From Nocardioidaceae bacterium (GTDB lineage Bacteria; Actinomycetota; Actinomycetes; Propionibacteriales; Nocardioidaceae): a stretch of 20,502 nucleotides of DNA. Each line of letters starts with the position of its first letter. Positions within the stretch are counted from its first letter, which is position 1. The translations under genes and the position numbers were made by a program. The stretch is taken from NCBI GenBank assembly GCA_013696365.1, contig JACCYS010000098.1:1-20502 (forward strand). The letters are read 5' to 3'. The notes beneath the pieces were generated by a model, which was not told where the DNA came from, made no database searches, and worked only from the letters and a program-made list of their open reading frames with translations. Positions 14,474-20,502 of the stretch are shown here, one piece after another.

Positions 14474-14511
14474 GCCGCCGGGAGGGAACTCCGCAAACCC
14501 TTCCCGGCGGC
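14474..14511 (+). terminator. Strong hairpin after the first pilin gene (terminator or mRNA-processing stem)
   Basis: GCCGCCGGGAGGG (14474-14486) pairs with CCCTTCCCGGCGGC (14498-14511), 13 pairs with one bulged T and an 11-nt loop, starting 8 bases after the pilin stop. No T tract follows. Partial termination or 3'-end protection would give more pilin mRNA than mRNA for the minor components. Confidence 0.6.
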
Positions 14512-14556
14512 ACCCCGCCCGCTTGTCGTCCGCACACCACTCGCCGGAGGTCTCCG

Positions 14557-14829
14557 ATGCCCCGCCACCGACCCCGCCACCGATCCAGCCACCGTTCCAG
14601 CCACAGCGGTCAAGCCGTCAGCACTGACCGACAGCGTGCGCCGCGGCCGTCGACCGACAGTGGGATGGTGACCAGCGAATACGCCACCGGAGCCGTCGGC
14701 GCAAGTGCTGTGGGCTGCGTGGTCTATCTCCTCGCCCAGGGCGGGTTCTTCACCGATCTGATCCAGGGAATCCTGGACACCATCCGCATCATCACCACGC
14801 CGGTGTTGCCCTTCCCGGGGTTGCTGTGA
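14557..14829 (+). CDS. DUF4244 (Flp-like) pilin, second copy
   Basis: A 90-residue protein with ATG 14557 and GGAGGT at 14546-14551. Its leader is unusually long and basic (MPRHRPRHRSSHRSSHSG...). The processing site is DSG/MVTSEYATGAVGASAVG (Gly36/Met37, Glu41 at mature position 5), followed by a hydrophobic helix (VGCVVYLLAQGG) and a tail ending TPVLPFPGLL. The core is clearly related to the first pilin (MTTSEYAVGTVGACGVGG), so the two look like a tandem duplication that has diverged. It could be a minor or alternative pilin. The ribosome-binding site is part of a short palindrome, CGGAG-GT-CTCCG (14545-14556), abutting the ATG. The stop overlaps the next start as GTGA (14826-14829). Confidence 0.8.
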   Translation: MPRHRPRHRSSHRSSHSGQAVSTDRQRAPRPSTDSGMVTSEYATGAVGASAVGCVVYLLAQGGFFTDLIQGILDTIRIITTPVLPFPGLL

Positions 14830-15266
14830 GTGCTGTGCGCCCACGCCACCGGCCACGGCGGTGGTCTGGCTTGCGGTCGGCTGCGGGGTGCGGACAGCGA
14901 CTTGCTGGACGCAGGCGTCGCAACTCGGTGGGCATGGTGACTGCTGAGGCGGCGGTAGTGCTTCCGGTGCTGGTGTGCGTCAGCGTCGGCCTTGCCTGGC
15001 TGGTTCTGATAGCTGTGGCGCAGATGCAGTGCGTCGACGCGGCACGCGAGGCTGCCCGACTCTACGCCCGTGGCGACGACACGGCAGTGGTGTCCGATGC
15101 CGTGCGCCGATTGGCGCCCACCGGCGCGCAGTGGACCGCAGTTGACCGAGCTGGGCTCGTCGTGGCATCGGTCACCGCCGAAGTGCGTCCCAGCCTGCCG
15201 CTCGCGGGGCAGATGCCGGCGGTGGCACTGACCGCGGATGCTGCGGCAGCAGTGGAGCCGCAGTGA
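14826..15266 (+). CDS. tadE: TadE-like minor pilin (pseudopilin)
   Basis: A 146-residue protein coupled to the second pilin by GTGA. A basic leader runs to NSVG, then MVTAEAAVVLPVLVCVSVGLAWL (Gly36/Met37, Glu41), the TadE signature with a prepilin-type site and hydrophobic helix. It is followed by IAVAQMQCVDAAREAARLYARGD, the conserved 'DAAREAAR' helix of TadE, and an extracytoplasmic domain of about 75 residues. It would be processed by the same peptidase as the pilins and act in pilus assembly or initiation. Its stop overlaps the start of the next gene as GTGA (15263-15266). Confidence 0.87.
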   Translation: MSAVRPRHRPRRWSGLRSAAGCGQRLAGRRRRNSVGMVTAEAAVVLPVLVCVSVGLAWLVLIAVAQMQCVDAAREAARLYARGDDTAVVSDAVRRLAPTGAQWTAVDRAGLVVASVTAEVRPSLPLAGQMPAVALTADAAAAVEPQ

Positions 15267-15658
15267 AGTGCCGGCCGGCCACTGCGGTGCGGATTCTTGC
15301 CGCACGGTGGCGCCGCGAGCGTCGTGCTGGCGACCACGAGCGGGGCATCGCCTCGATGTTGACCGTCGCCATGGCGGCATTGCTGCTGATGGTGGCTGTG
15401 GTCGCCGTCGGGATGGGCCAAGTCATCGCGTCGCGGCATACCGCGGCAGCAGCGGCTGACCTGGGCGCTCTTGCCGGGGCTGTTGAGGCCAGCTGCGCAG
15501 CAGCCACACGGGTGGTTATCGCCAACGACGCCGAGCCAGTGGACTGCACGGTGACCGGATCCGACGTCGTCGTCACCGCTGCCAGCCGTACGCACACACT
15601 GCTGGGACTCAGGTGGACGTTGCGGTCAACAGCCCGCGCCGGACCCGCCCGACGATGA
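15263..15658 (+). CDS. TadG/Rv3654c-like pilus-assembly protein
   Basis: A 131-residue protein. After a basic leader, DHERGIASMLTVAMAALLLMVAVVAVGMGQ forms a single TM helix, followed by VIASRHTAAAAADLGALAGA, the 'RHRAxxAADLAALAGA' motif of the short actinobacterial TadE/G-like family found between tadE and the large helicase (Rv3654c-type). The rest is a small domain with two cysteines (ASCAAA and PVDCTV) that might form a disulfide outside the cell. Unlike the pilins and TadE, it has no Glu at position 5 after the Gly28/Ile29 site. It is the last gene of the tad series and converges with the two-TM protein gene, leaving 9 bases between stops. Confidence 0.78.
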   Translation: MKCRPATAVRILAARWRRERRAGDHERGIASMLTVAMAALLLMVAVVAVGMGQVIASRHTAAAAADLGALAGAVEASCAAATRVVIANDAEPVDCTVTGSDVVVTAASRTHTLLGLRWTLRSTARAGPARR

Positions 15659-15667
15659 CCGTGCTGC

Positions 15668-16012
15668 TCACTCCCAGGTTGACTGCCGCTGATCGGCCCG
15701 CGTGCCGTCGCGCCCTGTGCGGTCGTCCGGTCTGCTGCTGCGGCTGCTCGACGCCGGCTGGCTGCCGGCCTCCCGTCGCAACTGCTTAACCTCCTTGCGC
15801 CGCCGACTGCTGCGACGCGCGCCTCCGACGATCAGCGCCAGGCCGAGAAGAACGAGCACGGCGCAAGCGGCGCCGATCCCGAAGACGCCGGCGACAGTGG
15901 TGTCCACATCGACGCCAGGCAAACCCAGGGTGACCAGATCGCTGCCCTGGCGGACGAGGACGACCGCGACCACGGCCGCAAGGATCACGACGATGATGCC
16001 GAGAACTGCCAT
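15668..16012 (-). CDS. Small two-TM membrane protein with basic tail (LapA-like topology)
   Basis: A 114-residue protein from ATG 16012, with GGAGGG just upstream on the minus strand. TM1 is about residues 2-20 (AVLGIIVVILAAVVAVVLV). A short loop reads DLVTLGLPGVDVDTTVAG. TM2 is about 40-63 (VFGIGAACAVLVLLGLALIVGG). A strongly basic segment follows (ARRSSRRRKEVKQLRRE), then a polar Ser/Arg/Asp tail that looks disordered. The layout resembles LapA-domain proteins, but no diagnostic residue confirms this. A longer upstream frame to 16222 overlaps the helicase gene antisense to nothing else and was rejected. It lies downstream of the helicase on the same strand. Function unknown. Confidence 0.7.
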   Translation of the reverse strand: MAVLGIIVVILAAVVAVVLVRQGSDLVTLGLPGVDVDTTVAGVFGIGAACAVLVLLGLALIVGGARRSSRRRKEVKQLRREAGSQPASSSRSSRPDDRTGRDGTRADQRQSTWE

Positions 16013-16107
16013 GGTCCCTCCACGAACAGGGGCGTCGTGCCCAGTGAGCGGGACGCTCCGCGCGCCCGGCACCGACTCTATGCCCGCGACCGATGCATCC
16101 GCGGCTG

Positions 16108-18465
16108 TCAGCACTCCAACAGCAAGGTGTCCAGCAAGGCCACCGCGCCAGGCTTGTGCAGCGGCTCGTTGCCGTTGCCGCACTTCGGCGACTGCACGCA
16201 CGAAGGGCAGCCGTCCCGGCACGTGCAGGACACGATGGCCTCTCTGGTGGTCCGCAGCCAGGCCTCGGCAACCTCATAGGCTCGCTCGGCGAAACCTGCG
16301 CCACCGGGGTATCCGTCGTAGACGAAGACGCTGAGTCGACCGGTGTCTCGGTGCAGCGCAGTCGAGACCCCACCGATGTCGCCCCGGTCGCAGGTCGCGA
16401 ACAGCGGTAGCAACCCGATGGCCGCATGCTCGGCGGCGTGCACCGCCCCAGGAACATCCGTGGGGGCAACACCGCTGTCCAATACCTGATTGGCGGTCAA
16501 CGTCCACCACACTGCTGTCGTCGTCAGTTGTCGCGGTGGCAGGTCCAGTGCCTCCTCGCCCAGCACCTCACCGGTGACGATCCGGCGCCGCAGATAGCCG
16601 ACCACGTGGTTGGTGACCCGCACGCTGCCCAACGCCAGCGCGGCGGCCCCCCACGCTCGTGAGCGTTGCTCGCTCAGCACCTCGATGTCGGTGACCTCTC
16701 GAGCGGTGGTGGTCCAGTCTGGGTCGGCCCGCTCCACCAAGGCGCAACAGCCGCTGAGGTCCAGCTCTTGCACGAGGTAGGTGCTGCCCCGGTGCAGGTG
16801 CACGGCGCCGGTGTGTACCGCGGCAGGCGCGGCGGCAGCGTCGACGGTTCCCAGCACCTTGCCGTCGAGGGCCTCCACGATCTGCACCGCCGAGCCGCCG
16901 GTCGATCGGATGTCGGCCAGGTCACACGCGCGGTCACGGCGGGTCCAGAACCAGCCTGTCGGGCGTCGCCGCAGCATCCCTTGAGTGGTCAGCGCGGTCA
17001 CCCCTGCCGCCGATGTCGGGCCAAAGAGGTCGAGGTCGGCGTCGACGAGCGGCAACTCTTGCGCGGCGGCGCACAGGTGCGGGCCGAGCACGTATGGATT
17101 GTCGGGGTCGCTGACCGTCGCTTCTATCGGCTGGTCGAGCAGTGCCTGCGGGTGCCGGACCAGGTAGGTGTCGAGCGGGTCGTCGCGGGCGATCAACACC
17201 CCCAAAGCCGACCTGCCGCGGCGACCGGCGCGACCGACCTGCTGCCACAAGCCAGCTCTGGTCCCCGGATACCCGGCGATGAGCACCGCATCCAACCCGA
17301 CCAGGTCCACGCCAAGCTCGAGAGCGTTGGTGGCGGCGGCACCGATCAACCGCCCGTCCTTGAGCTGGCGTTCGAGCACACGCCGGTCCTCGGGCAGGTA
17401 GCCACCCCGGTACGCAGCGACGGTACTCGCCAAGGCTGGGTCCACCTCGCTCAGCTGCCGTTGAGCCGACAGTGCCACCGTCTCGGCGCCACGTCGGGAA
17501 CGGACGAAGGCGAGCGTACGGACGCCGTCCAGCACCAGATCGCTCAGCAGGTCGGCAGTCTCAGCCTGGGCGGAACGACGAACGGGAGCCCCGCGCTCAC
17601 CTGTGCTGTCAGTCAGCGGCGGTTCCCACAATGCCAACGCGCCGGGGCCACGCGGTGATCCATCCTCGCTGACCGCTCCGACGACAAGCCCGGTCAGCTT
17701 GGAAGCGCAGCCGGCAGGCTCTGCCACCGTGGCCGACGCGAGCACAAACGTCGGCGTGGCGCCGTAGTGGGCTGCGAGCCGCCGCAGCCGACGCAACACC
17801 AGTGCCACGTGTGACCCGAAGACGCCGCGGTAGTGATGGCACTCATCGACCACCACCAAGGTCAGCCCGGCTAACAGTCGGGCCCATCGGGAGTGCCCGG
17901 GCAGCAACGAACGATGCAGCATGTCGGGGTTGGTCGCTACCCAGTTGGCGTGGTCGCGAGCCCAGTCTCGCTCGCTGCGTGGGGCATCCCCGTCCACCGC
18001 CACCGCCCTCAGCGAGCGCAAGCCGGTGCCGAGGTCTGCCAGGGTGGCGAGCTGGTCGTGGGCGAGCGCCTTGGTGGGCGCGACGTAGAGCACCGTGGGG
18101 GTGGCATCGCGGCGGCGCACAGGTGCCCCGGCAGCCTCCAGGATGCTCAACCCGGGCAGCAGGTAGCCCAGTGACTTGCCCGATCCGGTGCCGGTGGCCA
18201 GCACGACATGGTTGCCCCGCCACGCCTGCTCGGCGGCTTCGACCTGATGGCTCCACGGCCATTCGATGCTGTTGGCGCGCAGTCGCTCGATGACGTTGGA
18301 AGGCACCCACGTCGGCCATGGTGTGGGTCGCCCCTCCCGGGCCGGCCAGTGCGCCAGGTGGGTCATTCGGCCGACATAGCCGGGCCGACCGGCCAGTTCT
18401 TCGAGCCTGGCGACCGGATCGCCGCGGCCGATCACCCCCGCCGCGGCCGCTGCGCGCGCCGACAT
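16108..18465 (-). CDS. DECH-box superfamily 2 helicase with C-terminal DUF1998 Cys cluster (MrfA/YprA-like)
   Basis: An intact 785-residue protein. Motif I is ATGTGSGKS (90-98), motif Ia VAPTKALAHDQL, and motif II VVVDECHH (DECH at 207-210). Motif III is LASATVAEP, motif IV LAFVRSRRGAE, motif V ATNALELGVDLVGLDAVLIAGYPG, and motif VI QQVGRAGRRGR. The C-terminal domain carries CTCRDGCPSCVQSPKCG, the four-Cys cluster of DUF1998 helicases. B. subtilis MrfA (YprA), a 3'-5' DNA helicase for mitomycin damage repair, has the same layout, so a DNA-repair role is the best inference. A Hel308/Lhr-type role is possible. The N-terminus (DPVARLEELAGRPGYVGRMT) supports the ATG at 18465. It is divergent from bldG and was long known as the bldG-neighbour helicase in Streptomyces (from memory). 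Confidence 0.92.
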   Translation of the reverse strand: MSARAAAAAGVIGRGDPVARLEELAGRPGYVGRMTHLAHWPAREGRPTPWPTWVPSNVIERLRANSIEWPWSHQVEAAEQAWRGNHVVLATGTGSGKSLGYLLPGLSILEAAGAPVRRRDATPTVLYVAPTKALAHDQLATLADLGTGLRSLRAVAVDGDAPRSERDWARDHANWVATNPDMLHRSLLPGHSRWARLLAGLTLVVVDECHHYRGVFGSHVALVLRRLRRLAAHYGATPTFVLASATVAEPAGCASKLTGLVVGAVSEDGSPRGPGALALWEPPLTDSTGERGAPVRRSAQAETADLLSDLVLDGVRTLAFVRSRRGAETVALSAQRQLSEVDPALASTVAAYRGGYLPEDRRVLERQLKDGRLIGAAATNALELGVDLVGLDAVLIAGYPGTRAGLWQQVGRAGRRGRSALGVLIARDDPLDTYLVRHPQALLDQPIEATVSDPDNPYVLGPHLCAAAQELPLVDADLDLFGPTSAAGVTALTTQGMLRRRPTGWFWTRRDRACDLADIRSTGGSAVQIVEALDGKVLGTVDAAAAPAAVHTGAVHLHRGSTYLVQELDLSGCCALVERADPDWTTTAREVTDIEVLSEQRSRAWGAAALALGSVRVTNHVVGYLRRRIVTGEVLGEEALDLPPRQLTTTAVWWTLTANQVLDSGVAPTDVPGAVHAAEHAAIGLLPLFATCDRGDIGGVSTALHRDTGRLSVFVYDGYPGGAGFAERAYEVAEAWLRTTREAIVSCTCRDGCPSCVQSPKCGNGNEPLHKPGAVALLDTLLLEC

Positions 18466-18601
18466 GATGTCTCGAGTCTCGCACGGTCGCCCACTGCCCG
18501 TGTCGGCAGCGTCGTGGTTGAATGCCCCGCGGACACGCGGCGAGCTCGTCCTCTCGGGATGTCCTCCGGCCGCGATGACTCAGCTACACGAAGGAGACTC
18601 C

Positions 18602-18937
18602 GTGGACCTGTCGCTGCAGACCCACGAGGCTGGCGCGTGGACGGTCGTCTCGGTCGGAGGCGAGATCGACGTTTACACCGCACCCAAGTTGCGCGAGGCC
18701 CTGATCGAGCTGGTCAACGACGGTCGCTACAACCTGGTGGTGGACGTGGAGCAGGTCGATTTCCTTGACTCCACCGGGCTCGGTGTCCTGGTCGGCGGGC
18801 TAAAACGGGTGCGCGCCAACGAGGGCAGCCTGCGGATCGTCTGCACTCAGGAGCGCCTGCTCAGGATCTTCGGCATCACGGGGCTCACCAAGGTCTTCGC
18901 CATCCATGACTCCATCGCCGCCGCGACCGACACCTGA
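18602..18937 (+). CDS. bldG: BldG-type STAS anti-sigma factor antagonist
   Basis: A 111-residue STAS-domain protein from GTG 18602, with AAGGAG at 18591-18596. The sequence DLSLQTHEAGAWTVVSVGGE and IDVYTAPKLREALIELVNDG leads to VDFLDSTGLGVLVGGLKRVR. The phosphoacceptor Ser in DSTG is residue 57, the same position as in Streptomyces BldG. The C-terminal half (ERLLRIFGITGLTKVFAIH) is also BldG-like. BldG binds anti-sigma factors when unphosphorylated and so frees sigma factors for development and stress. An in-frame upstream ATG at 18575 was not chosen because the ribosome-binding site fits only the GTG. It is followed 8 bases later by a kinase-like protein gene, its expected regulator. The divergent helicase leaves about 136 bases for control signals. 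Confidence 0.93.
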   Translation: MDLSLQTHEAGAWTVVSVGGEIDVYTAPKLREALIELVNDGRYNLVVDVEQVDFLDSTGLGVLVGGLKRVRANEGSLRIVCTQERLLRIFGITGLTKVFAIHDSIAAATDT

Positions 18938-18945
18938 CCGCCCCC

Positions 18946-19248
18946 GTGGGCTCGGTGCGTCTCGACATTTATCCTGACCCGGGGTTGGTCCGGGCGGGAC
19001 GGTTGGTCGCGGTCTACATGGCCCGTGTCGCCGGTCTCGACGGGGAGACCGTCCAAGACGTACGGCTGGCTGTGGGTGAATCCTGCGGACGTGCGGTTGC
19101 CGCGCACCAGCGGCACGGCCTGCCCGAGCCGATCGCCTTCCGCTTCGACAGCAGCGACGGGCTGGCGGCGAGTGTCGCCGATCGGGTCGCGCGGACCAGT
19201 GCTGGCGGCACCACCACGATCACCCTGCATTGGCGAGCTGGGTGCTGA
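18946..19248 (+). CDS. Short RsbW-like (HATPase_c_2) anti-sigma factor relative lacking the G-box region
   Basis: A 100-residue protein from GTG 18946, 8 bases after bldG. VRLDIYPDPGLVRAGRLVAV and ETVQDVRLAVGESCGRAVAAH (N box, Glu45) match the N-terminal half of Streptomyces anti-sigma kinases beside bldG. A strand (IAFRFDSSDGLAASVADR, with Asp79 at the G1 position) follows, and then the protein goes directly to a final strand (AGGTTTITLHW). The usual G1/G2 loop (GxG...GLxLI) and helix, roughly 25-35 residues, are missing. ATP binding by the lid is therefore doubtful, although partner binding may persist. The frame is intact, so this is a compact or degenerate version rather than a frameshift. 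It probably acts with BldG; the exact sigma partner is unknown. Confidence 0.72.
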   Translation: MGSVRLDIYPDPGLVRAGRLVAVYMARVAGLDGETVQDVRLAVGESCGRAVAAHQRHGLPEPIAFRFDSSDGLAASVADRVARTSAGGTTTITLHWRAGC

Positions 19249-19321
19249 TCGCTGCGCGGGTCGGCTGCAGGTCCGGGCGTGGTTGTCGGTACGGTGCGTG
19301 CGGCCCTGCTTGTGCACGGGC

Positions 19322-19390
19322 CGACGGCTGACCTGTACCGGGACCCGACGCTGCACGCGTCGAGACACGGGGCGCAAGCGTCAGCCGTCG
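19322..19390 (+). promoter_or_regulatory. Structured leader upstream of hppA (nested inverted repeats)
   Basis: CGACGGCTGAC (19322-19332) pairs perfectly with GTCAGCCGTCG (19380-19390), an 11-bp stem. Inside, CGACGC (19346-19351) pairs with GCGTCG (19357-19362) around a 5-nt loop. The element ends about 25 bases before the hppA ribosome-binding site GGAGGAG (19415-19421) and about 73 bases after the preceding stop. It may end the bldG message, act as an attenuator, or be a structured 5' UTR. I do not recognise it as a known riboswitch class. Confidence 0.5.
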
Positions 19391-19427
19391 TTGTCGAACG
19401 GGGTGATGTCCCCTGGAGGAGTACGCA

Positions 19428-20502
19428 ATGTCGCGGGTTCCCCTCGCCGCAACCGGCGCGGATGTGTCCCTTGATGCCGGCAACACCACCCTCGTGGTCG
19501 TTGTCGGCATCGTCGCGCTGGTCGCGCTGGTCATGGCTGTGGTGTTCCGTCAACAGGTGCTGGCCGCCGACGAGGGCACGGAGAGCATGAAGACGATCGC
19601 CAAGGCGGTGCAAGAGGGCGCATCGGCCTATCTCACCCGCATGTTCCGGACCCTGGCGGTCTTCGCCGCCGCGGCCTTCCTGCTGCTCTTCGTGCTTCCC
19701 GGCGAGGCCGACATCCGGATTGGACGTTCGGTGGCCTTCCTGTTCGGCGCCGGCTTTTCGGCGTTGATCGGCTATCTCGGGATGTCGTTGGCGGTGCGTG
19801 CCAACGTCCGGGTGGCCGCGGCAGCGCGACAAGGCGACCGTGACCTCGGCATGCGGGTTGCCTTCCGCACCGGTGGCACGGTCGGGATGGCGACGGTCGG
19901 GCTGGGCCTGCTCGGCGCCGCGGTGGTGGTGTACATCTATCAAGGCGACGCCCCCAGCGTGCTCGAGGGCTTCGGCTTCGGTGCGGCCCTGTTGGCAATG
20001 TTCATGCGGGTGGGCGGCGGCATCTTCACCAAAGCAGCCGACGTCGGCGCCGACCTCGTCGGCAAGGTGGAGCAGAACATTCCCGAGGACGACCCGCGCA
20101 ACGCCGCCACCATCGCCGACAACGTCGGCGACAACGTGGGTGACTGCGCTGGCATGGCAGCCGACCTGTTCGAGTCGTATGCGGTGATGCTGGTTGCAGC
20201 GTTGATCCTCGGCTCGGCGGCGTTCGGCTCGGAAGGTCTGGTCTTCCCGCTGATCGTGCCGGCGATCGGCACGCTGACCGCCATCTTGGGGGTCTTCATC
20301 ACCAAGCCGCGGGCCGGTGAGAGCGGCCTGACGACCATTAACCGCTCGTTCTACATCTCCGCCGCAGTGGCGGGGGTCGCGACGTCGGTCGCAGCCTTCC
20401 TCTACCTGCCGACATCGTTCGCCGACCTCGACGGTGGCATTGCGGACGGAGAGGGCAACCCGGCGCTGATCGCGGTCATCGCGGTGCTGCTGGGCATCGT
20501 GC
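19428..20502 (+). CDS. hppA: Membrane-bound proton-translocating pyrophosphatase, N-terminal half (cut by window end)
   Basis: The open frame from ATG 19428 (GGAGGAG at 19415-19421) runs off the window after about 358 residues of a protein normally near 750-800. It has an N-terminal TM (TTLVVVVGIVALVALVMAV), then GTESMKTIAKAVQEGASAYL, the conserved start of the first catalytic cytoplasmic region, and successive TM helices. The substrate-binding signature GGGIFTKAADVGADLVGKVE is followed by NIPEDDPRNAATIADNVGDN and VGDCAGMAADLFESY, all diagnostic of H+-PPases. The enzyme couples PPi hydrolysis to proton pumping across the membrane. The K+-dependence residue lies beyond the window, so the subclass cannot be told. 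The neighbouring bldG/anti-sigma pair is conserved beside it in Streptomyces (from memory). A structured leader precedes it. Confidence 0.96.
   Translation, partial: MSRVPLAATGADVSLDAGNTTLVVVVGIVALVALVMAVVFRQQVLAADEGTESMKTIAKAVQEGASAYLTRMFRTLAVFAAAAFLLLFVLPGEADIRIGRSVAFLFGAGFSALIGYLGMSLAVRANVRVAAAARQGDRDLGMRVAFRTGGTVGMATVGLGLLGAAVVVYIYQGDAPSVLEGFGFGAALLAMFMRVGGGIFTKAADVGADLVGKVEQNIPEDDPRNAATIADNVGDNVGDCAGMAADLFESYAVMLVAALILGSAAFGSEGLVFPLIVPAIGTLTAILGVFITKPRAGESGLTTINRSFYISAAVAGVATSVAAFLYLPTSFADLDGGIADGEGNPALIAVIAVLLGIV

Noticed and set aside
14545..14556. CGGAG-GT-CTCCG palindrome over the second pilin ribosome-binding site as an RNA switch
   Set aside because: A two-base loop is too tight for a stable RNA hairpin; it may be a chance palindrome created by the ribosome-binding site.
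16037..16410. Plus-strand frames opposite the helicase 3' end
   Set aside because: They oppose the DUF1998 cysteine cluster, which is strongly supported on the minus strand.
1..20502. CRISPR arrays, tRNA or rRNA genes, transposases, phage genes
   Set aside because: No spaced repeat series, cloverleaf-like segments, rRNA-like stretches, transposase motifs or flanking target duplications were seen on reading both strands.

Overview
The window is very GC-rich, gene-dense actinobacterial DNA (Actinomycetota; genus not resolvable from the sequence). Evidence for this is the many GTG starts, four-base stop/start overlaps, a tad pilus locus with DUF4244 pilins, a BldG-type STAS protein beside a short anti-sigma kinase relative and hppA, a GuaB1-type protein, and a DUF1998-type DECH helicase. 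From memory, the order helicase / bldG / anti-sigma factor / hppA, with tad genes nearby, matches the S. coelicolor SCO3547-3550 neighbourhood. The core of the window is therefore vertically inherited chromosome. I see no phage, transposon, CRISPR array or RNA gene.

Layout. 1-188: 3' end of a VOC-fold gene. 190-2377: a block of broken genes made up of an 82-codon stub of an acetate-type Na+/solute symporter (-), a frameshifted small membrane protein coupled to it (-), a multiply damaged DUF427 gene (+) and a frameshifted LytTR response regulator (-). 2374-3831: intact guaB1 (-). 3953-6131: cobalamin assembly genes, a fused MBL-like/CobU protein and CobS (+). 6182-7353: a LytS-type sensor kinase (-) with a one-base lesion. 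7367-8113: a methyltransferase (-). 8178-8906: a Fic-related protein with a decayed active site (+). 9121-10005: an HAD-IB hydrolase (-). 10132-15658: the tad cluster (+), comprising ssd, tadA, tadB, tadC, two DUF4244 pilins, a TadE-like and a TadG-like gene. 15668-16012: a two-TM protein (-). 16108-18465: a large helicase (-). 18602-19248: bldG and a shortened anti-sigma kinase relative (+). 19428-end: hppA (+, cut by the window edge).

Main observations. First, the sensor kinase, LytTR regulator, small membrane protein and symporter look like parts of one acetate-uptake/sensing module. All four are independently damaged, while the guaB1, cobU and cobS genes between them are intact; this suggests decay after loss of selection rather than random sequence error. 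Second, several genes start exactly 7 nt after a TANNNT -10 element (guaB1, cobU, the Fic-like gene, the HAD gene), which implies leaderless mRNAs and fixes their start codons. Third, the first pilin gene is bracketed by hairpins, and the hppA leader carries a perfect 11-bp inverted repeat enclosing a second hairpin. Fourth, the anti-sigma kinase relative next to bldG lacks its ATP-lid/G-box segment.

How the genes fit together. The tad genes encode an assembly ATPase, two membrane platform proteins, pilins and pseudopilins for a Flp-type pilus. No prepilin peptidase is present here, so it must be supplied from elsewhere. CobU and CobS act in late cobalamin assembly, but cobT is absent. BldG and its neighbour would belong to an anti-anti-sigma switch.
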